From positions 1-5,364 of the forward strand of contig JAIENF010000100.1 in NCBI GenBank assembly GCA_019751575.1: a DNA stretch of 5,364 nucleotides, given 5' to 3'. Both the position numbers and the translations under genes were made by a program. Numbering within the stretch: the first letter of the stretch is position 1; every line of letters starts with the position of its first letter. Positions 1 to 5,364 of this stretch are shown piece by piece. A model generated the notes under the pieces. It searched no databases and had not been told where the DNA came from. It saw only the letters and a program-made list of their open reading frames with translations. The DNA is from Burkholderiales bacterium. Its GTDB lineage: Bacteria > Pseudomonadota > Gammaproteobacteria > Burkholderiales > CAIKXV01.

Positions 1-2
1 AC

Positions 3-197
3 ATGGACGCGAAACTGCTGGAAATCCTGGTCTGCCCGGTCACCAAGGGAAGCCTCACCTACGATCGCGGCAGGCAGGAACTGCTGTCGCAGGGCGCGGG
101 CCTCGCCTACCCGATCCGGGACGGCATTCCGATCATGCTCGAGGACGAAGCCCGCAAGCTCTCGTCCGACGAACTCGACGCGTTGCGCCGCGGGTGA
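3..197 (+). CDS. Trm112/YcaR-like small protein (64 aa)
   Basis: This is a complete 64-residue protein of the YcaR/Trm112 (UPF0434) family. What is seen: it opens [13 protein letters not shown], has a short two-stranded middle, and then [17 protein letters not shown] (residues about 35-51), which matches the family signature and the start of E. coli YcaR. The full family site is CPxC near residues 11-14; here it reads C11-P-V-T14, and C11 is the only cysteine, so a classical zinc site is not possible. Eukaryotic and archaeal Trm112 proteins are small partners that activate methyltransferases; the role of the bacterial form next to lipid A/Kdo genes is not established, so no function is claimed. 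The ATG at 3 is kept because it aligns with the family N-terminus; its ribosome binding site lies outside the window. Its stop codon overlaps the kdsB start (GTGA), implying co-translation. Confidence 0.9.
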   Translation: MDAKLLEILVCPVTKGSLTYDRGRQELLSQGAGLAYPIRDGIPIMLEDEARKLSSDELDALRRG

Positions 198-1006
198 CCG
201 GCTTCGTCGCCGCCATTCCGGCAAGGCTGGCGTCCACCCGCCTGCCGGCGAAGCCGCTGGCCGACCTCGGCGGCCGGCCGATGGTGGTCCGGGTCGCCGA
301 ACGTGCGGCCGCCAGCGGCGCGCGCGAGGTCTGGATCGCCACCGACGATGCGTCCATCGTCGCCGCCGCCACGGCACACGGCATCCAGGCCGCGCTCACC
401 CGAAGCGATCATCCGTCCGGCACCGATCGCATCGCGGAGCTGTCCCGGCAGCGCGGATGGAGCGACGACACCATCGTGGTGAACGTGCAGGGCGACGAAC
501 CGCTGATCGACCCGGCGCTGATCGCCGCCGTCGCGCGCCGCCTGCACGCCACGCCGGGCGCCTCCATCGCCACCGCCTGCCATGCACTGCACTCGCTGCG
601 CGAGATGTTCGATCCGAACGTGGTCAAGGTGGTGCTCGACCGGCGGGGCTTCGCCCTGTACTTCAGCCGGGCCCCGATCCCGTACGCACGCGACGCCTTT
701 GCCGGGGCGGCGCCGGCGATCGCGCCCGCGACCGATGCCGGCGCTGCGCACCTGCCGCTCCCGCCGGGCCTGCCGGTCTTCCGCCATGTCGGCCTGTACG
801 CCTACCGCGCCGCCGCGCTGCGCAGGCTGTCCGCGCTGCCGCCCGCACCGATCGAGCAGTTCGAATCGCTCGAGCAGCTGCGTGCGCTGTGGCATGGCGA
901 GCCGATCGTGGTCGAGGCCACCGAGGGCATCCCGGCGGCGGGCGTGGATACGCCGGCCGACCTGGCACGGGTGCGCGAAGCCCTGGCCGCAGGCAACGAC
1001 GGCTGA
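194..1006 (+). CDS. kdsB: 3-deoxy-manno-octulosonate cytidylyltransferase (CMP-Kdo synthetase)
   Basis: KdsB activates Kdo in the cytoplasm: CTP + Kdo gives CMP-Kdo + PPi. CMP-Kdo is the donor used to add Kdo to lipid A in lipopolysaccharide synthesis. Seen in the 270 residues: the nucleotide-binding N-terminus [17 protein letters not shown] (about 8-24), HPSGTDR (73-79), [10 protein letters not shown] with D101, [12 protein letters not shown] (about 156-167), HVGLYAYR (198-205), QFESLEQLR, and GVDTPADL with D252. D101 and D252 correspond to the two Mg-binding aspartates of E. coli KdsB (D98, D235). The GTG start at 194 is chosen because only three residues precede the conserved FVAAIPAR; no good Shine-Dalgarno is visible, and the four-base overlap with the upstream gene suggests translational coupling. 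The protein is about 20 residues longer than E. coli KdsB, with much of the excess in an Ala/Pro-rich insertion at about 170-194. Family assignment is secure. Confidence 0.97.
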   Translation: MTGFVAAIPARLASTRLPAKPLADLGGRPMVVRVAERAAASGAREVWIATDDASIVAAATAHGIQAALTRSDHPSGTDRIAELSRQRGWSDDTIVVNVQGDEPLIDPALIAAVARRLHATPGASIATACHALHSLREMFDPNVVKVVLDRRGFALYFSRAPIPYARDAFAGAAPAIAPATDAGAAHLPLPPGLPVFRHVGLYAYRAAALRRLSALPPAPIEQFESLEQLRALWHGEPIVVEATEGIPAAGVDTPADLARVREALAAGNDG

Positions 1007-1074
1007 CCGGCGGCAAGCGGGCGGACGCGCGGGCACCCGTCCGGCGCGGACTCGCCGCAGCCGGGGCCGTTGCG

Positions 1075-1080
1075 TATAAT
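1075..1080 (+). promoter_or_regulatory. Putative sigma-70 -10 element of the adk promoter
   Basis: A perfect TATAAT lies in the context TTGCGTATAAT, the best -10 match I noticed in a very G/C-rich region. At 16-18 base spacing the -35 position (about 1051-1058, CTCGCCGC) matches TTGACA poorly, so the promoter would depend on its -10 or on an activator. It lies 238 bases before the adk ATG and 69 bases after the kdsB stop, which suits a promoter for adk and possibly the downstream pfp and hppA. Transcription would start about 7 bases downstream, near 1087. Confidence 0.55.
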
Positions 1081-1271
1081 CGATGGCGAATCCACGGTTT
1101 CACCCCTAGAAGTGGACGATTCAGGCGCGCCCTGCAGGGTGATCCGGGCAGTCGGTTGCACGCGCAGCGAGGATTTCCCCGGGCTCGGCGCCTGGCGGGG
1201 AACACGAATGCGCGCGGATACGTCCACCCATCGGTACCACCGCCCGCGGCGCTGCCCGGGCAACGACCAGA

Positions 1272-3238
<1,967 letters not shown>

Positions 3239-3256
3239 TCGAGCGCGGGACGGCAG

Positions 3257-3292
3257 TCGTCGGATTCATCGTCGGAATCATCGTTTGCATCA
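3257..3292 (+). repeat. Three tandem 12-base units, third degenerate
   Basis: The pfp-hppA gap begins with a head-to-tail 12-base repeat: TCGTCGGATTCA (3257-3268), TCGTCGGAATCA (3269-3280, one mismatch) and TCGTTTGCATCA (3281-3292, three mismatches to the second unit). GATTC in unit one can also pair with GAATC in unit two (five pairs, seven-base loop). There is no following T-run, so it does not look like an intrinsic terminator. The function is unknown; it could be a protein-binding site or replication-slippage debris. Confidence 0.6.
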
Positions 3293-3349
3293 CCGCTGCA
3301 CCAGGCACGCGACACACGTTGTTTCAGGCAGTTCGAACCGAGAACAGAC

Positions 3350-3358
3350 GAGGGGGAG
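3350..3358 (+). promoter_or_regulatory. Strong ribosome binding site of hppA
   Basis: GAGGGGGAG ends six bases before the ATG at 3365, ideal spacing for a Shine-Dalgarno sequence, and it fixes the hppA start. It is much stronger than the initiation signals of kdsB and pfp, so hppA is probably translated independently of pfp even if both lie on one transcript. No convincing promoter is visible in the 126-base gap. Confidence 0.8.
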
Positions 3359-3364
3359 TTCCAG

Positions 3365-5364
3365 ATGGCCGCACCATTGTGGTTTGCATTGGCATGTTCG
3401 CTCGCCGCGATCATCTACGGGGTCGTGTCGACCCAGTGGATCCTCAGGCAGCCGACTGGCAACGATCGAATGCGGGAGATCGCCGCGGCGGTCCAGGCAG
3501 GTGCCGCCGCCTACCTGAACCGGCAGTACACGACGATCGCTGCCGTCGGCGCCGTGCTGTTCGTGCTGATCGGCTTCGTGCTGTCATGGCTGACCGCCTT
3601 CGGCTTCCTGGTCGGCGCGGTGTTCTCGGGCGCGGCCGGCTACATCGGCATGAACGTCTCGGTGCGCGCGAACATCCGCACCGCCGAGGCCGCCCGGACC
3701 GGCCTCGACGAGGCGCTGGCCGTGGCGTTCCGCGGCGGGGCGATCACCGGCATGCTGGTCGTCGGGCTCGGCCTGCTTTCGGTCGCCGGCTACTTCGCGA
3801 TCCTGGTCGGCATGGGCTACGACGTGAACACCACGGTGCTCAACGCGATGATCGGGCTGGCCTTCGGCAGCTCGCTGATCTCGATCTTCGCCCGCCTCGG
3901 CGGCGGCATCTTCACGAAGGGCGCGGACGTCGGCGCCGACCTCGTGGGCAAGGTGGAGGCCGGCATCCCCGAGGATGACCCGCGCAACCCGGCGGTGATC
4001 GCCGACAACGTCGGCGACAACGTCGGCGATTGCGCCGGCATGGCCGCCGACCTGTTCGAGACCTACGCGGTGACCGTGATCGCCACGATGCTGGTGGGCG
4101 CGATGTTCGCCGCCGACCTCGGTCCGAACGCGGTGCTCTATCCCCTGGTGCTCGGCGGTGCGTCGATCATCGCATCGATCATCGGCTGCTTCTTCGTCAA
4201 GGCCTCCCCGGGCGGCAAGATCATGAATGCGCTCTACAAGGGCGTGATCGTGGCCGGCGCGCTGTCGGCGGTCGCCTTCTACCCGATCACCATGTCGATG
4301 ATGTCGGGCGCCTCAGGCGGCGCGATGCCGCTGTTCTTCTGCGCGCTCATCGGCCTGGCCCTGACCGCGGCGATGGTGGTGATCACCGAGTACTACACCG
4401 CCACCGAGTACGCGCCGGTGCGCCACGTGGCGCAGGCCTGCACCACCGGCCACGCGACCAACATCATCGCCGGCATCGGCATCTCGATGAAGGCGACCGC
4501 GGCGCCGGTGCTGGCGGTCTGCCTCGCGATCTGGGGCGCCTACGCGCTGGGCGGGCTGTACGGCATCGCGATCTCGGCCACGGCGATGCTGTCGATGACC
4601 GGCGTGATCGTCGCGCTGGACGCCTACGGTCCGATCACCGACAACGCGGGCGGCATCGCCGAGATGTCCGAGATGCCGGCCTCGGTGCGTGCGATCACCG
4701 ATCCGCTGGATGCCGTGGGCAACACGACGAAGGCGGTGACCAAGGGCTATGCGATCGGCTCGGCCGGCCTCGCGGCGCTGGTGCTGTTCGCCGACTACAC
4801 GCACAAGCTCGAGATCACCAATCCGGGGGTGACCTTCACCTTCAGCCTGTCCGATCCGATGGTGATCATCGGGCTGTTCATCGGCGGCCTGATCCCGTTC
4901 CTGTTCGGCGCGATGGCGATGGAGGCCGTCGGCCGTTCCGCGAGCGCGGTGGTGGTCGAGGTCCGGCGCCAGTTCAAGGAGATCCCCGGCATCATGGAAG
5001 GCACGGCCAAGCCCGATTATTCGCGCGCGGTCGACATGCTCACCAAGGCAGCGATCAAGGAGATGATGGTGCCGTCGCTGCTGCCGGTGCTGATCCCGAT
5101 CGCCGTCGGCTTCCTGCTCGGGCCGATCGCGCTCGGCGGCCTGCTGATGGGCTGCATCGTCACCGGACTGTTCGTCGCGATCTCGATGACCACCGGTGGC
5201 GGCGCCTGGGACAATGCGAAGAAGTACATCGAGGAAGGCCACCACGGCGGCAAGGGGTCGGATGCCCACAAGGCGGCGGTCACCGGTGACACCGTGGGCG
5301 ATCCTTACAAGGACACGGCCGGTCCGGCGGTCAATCCGCTGATCAAGATCATCAACATCGTGGC
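3365..5364 (+). CDS. hppA: K+-independent H+-translocating membrane pyrophosphatase (3' end cut off by window)
   Basis: HppA is an integral inner-membrane pump that hydrolyses PPi and moves protons out of the cytoplasm. The frame is open for 666 codons to the window edge, with no stop; only a short C-terminal end is missing, judging from the family's usual length of about 660-770. Seen: an N-terminal membrane segment (about 3-27), RQY at 53-55, many later hydrophobic segments, and the substrate site [12 protein letters not shown] (187-198, pattern D-x7-K-x-E with D188, K196, E198). This is followed by [19 protein letters not shown] (214-232) and, near the end, [15 protein letters not shown] (641-655). 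The subtype is read from GNTTKAVTK (452-460): K456 and T459 sit where K+-dependent enzymes have Ala, so this one should be K+-independent and H+-pumping. The start at ATG 3365 is set by an excellent Shine-Dalgarno. Its position after the PPi-phosphofructokinase suggests shared use of PPi; the pump could run in reverse and make PPi from the proton gradient. Confidence 0.97.
   Translation, partial: MAAPLWFALACSLAAIIYGVVSTQWILRQPTGNDRMREIAAAVQAGAAAYLNRQYTTIAAVGAVLFVLIGFVLSWLTAFGFLVGAVFSGAAGYIGMNVSVRANIRTAEAARTGLDEALAVAFRGGAITGMLVVGLGLLSVAGYFAILVGMGYDVNTTVLNAMIGLAFGSSLISIFARLGGGIFTKGADVGADLVGKVEAGIPEDDPRNPAVIADNVGDNVGDCAGMAADLFETYAVTVIATMLVGAMFAADLGPNAVLYPLVLGGASIIASIIGCFFVKASPGGKIMNALYKGVIVAGALSAVAFYPITMSMMSGASGGAMPLFFCALIGLALTAAMVVITEYYTATEYAPVRHVAQACTTGHATNIIAGIGISMKATAAPVLAVCLAIWGAYALGGLYGIAISATAMLSMTGVIVALDAYGPITDNAGGIAEMSEMPASVRAITDPLDAVGNTTKAVTKGYAIGSAGLAALVLFADYTHKLEITNPGVTFTFSLSDPMVIIGLFIGGLIPFLFGAMAMEAVGRSASAVVVEVRRQFKEIPGIMEGTAKPDYSRAVDMLTKAAIKEMMVPSLLPVLIPIAVGFLLGPIALGGLLMGCIVTGLFVAISMTTGGGAWDNAKKYIEEGHHGGKGSDAHKAAVTGDTVGDPYKDTAGPAVNPLIKIINIV

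Noticed and set aside
107..1036. Antisense open frame (309 codons) opposite kdsB
   Set aside because: A compositional shadow of kdsB; the Arg/Gly-rich translation has no domain.
1083..1109. Eight-codon leader peptide (ATG to TAG) next to the -10 element
   Set aside because: The ATG is only three bases after TATAAT, upstream of the expected transcription start, so it should not be on the mRNA.
1087..1270. 6S RNA, SRP RNA or FMN/SAH riboswitch in the adk leader
   Set aside because: I looked for the conserved segments I know of each and found none; the partial likeness of CAGGGTGATCC to an FMN element is too short and lacks the rest of the fold.
4313..5269. Antisense open frame (318 codons) opposite hppA
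   Set aside because: It is His/Arg/Asp-rich, mirrors the hydrophobic codons of the pump on the other strand, and resembles no protein family.
4030..5289. Plus-strand open frame of 419 codons inside hppA
   Set aside because: It is out of frame with the unmistakable pyrophosphatase; the translation is repetitive Arg/Gly/His/Asp typical of a shifted G/C-rich frame.

Overview
The window is a compact, entirely plus-strand block of chromosomal housekeeping genes from a high-GC Gram-negative bacterium, most probably a betaproteobacterium (Rhodocyclales, Nitrosomonadales or Burkholderiales-like). Three things point there: strong G/C third-position bias in every gene, a KdsB for CMP-Kdo and hence lipopolysaccharide synthesis, and the order Trm112-like protein, kdsB, adk, which I know from betaproteobacteria. 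The taxon is inferred from gene content and protein style; no database search was possible.

Layout. Positions 3-197 encode a small YcaR/Trm112-like protein. It overlaps by four bases (GTGA) the start of kdsB (194-1006), CMP-Kdo synthetase. A 311-base gap (1007-1317) follows, with a clear TATAAT -10 element and a G/C-rich potential RNA leader of about 230 bases. Then comes adk (1318-1992), adenylate kinase with a long LID domain. It overlaps by 11 bases a 418-residue phosphofructokinase (1982-3238) whose active-site residues are those of the pyrophosphate-dependent type. After a 126-base gap holding a short tandem repeat, hppA (3365 to the window end) encodes a membrane H+-translocating pyrophosphatase of the K+-independent subtype. 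It is still open at base 5364, lacking only its extreme C-terminus.

How the genes fit together. The first two genes look like the end of an envelope (lipid A/Kdo) operon. The last three form an energy module around AMP, ADP and pyrophosphate: Adk recycles the AMP left by reactions that turn ATP into AMP and PPi, PPi-phosphofructokinase couples PPi to reversible glycolysis/gluconeogenesis, and HppA couples PPi to the proton gradient. KdsB itself releases PPi. The adk promoter sits at the boundary between the two groups.

I found no mobile element, CRISPR array, tRNA, rRNA or foreign-looking segment. The long antisense open frames are shadows of the GC-rich genes. Nothing here is convincingly a new system. 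The parts most worth a second look are the unexplained adk leader, with mutually exclusive pairings around its Shine-Dalgarno sequence, and the adk-pfp-hppA pyrophosphate cluster.
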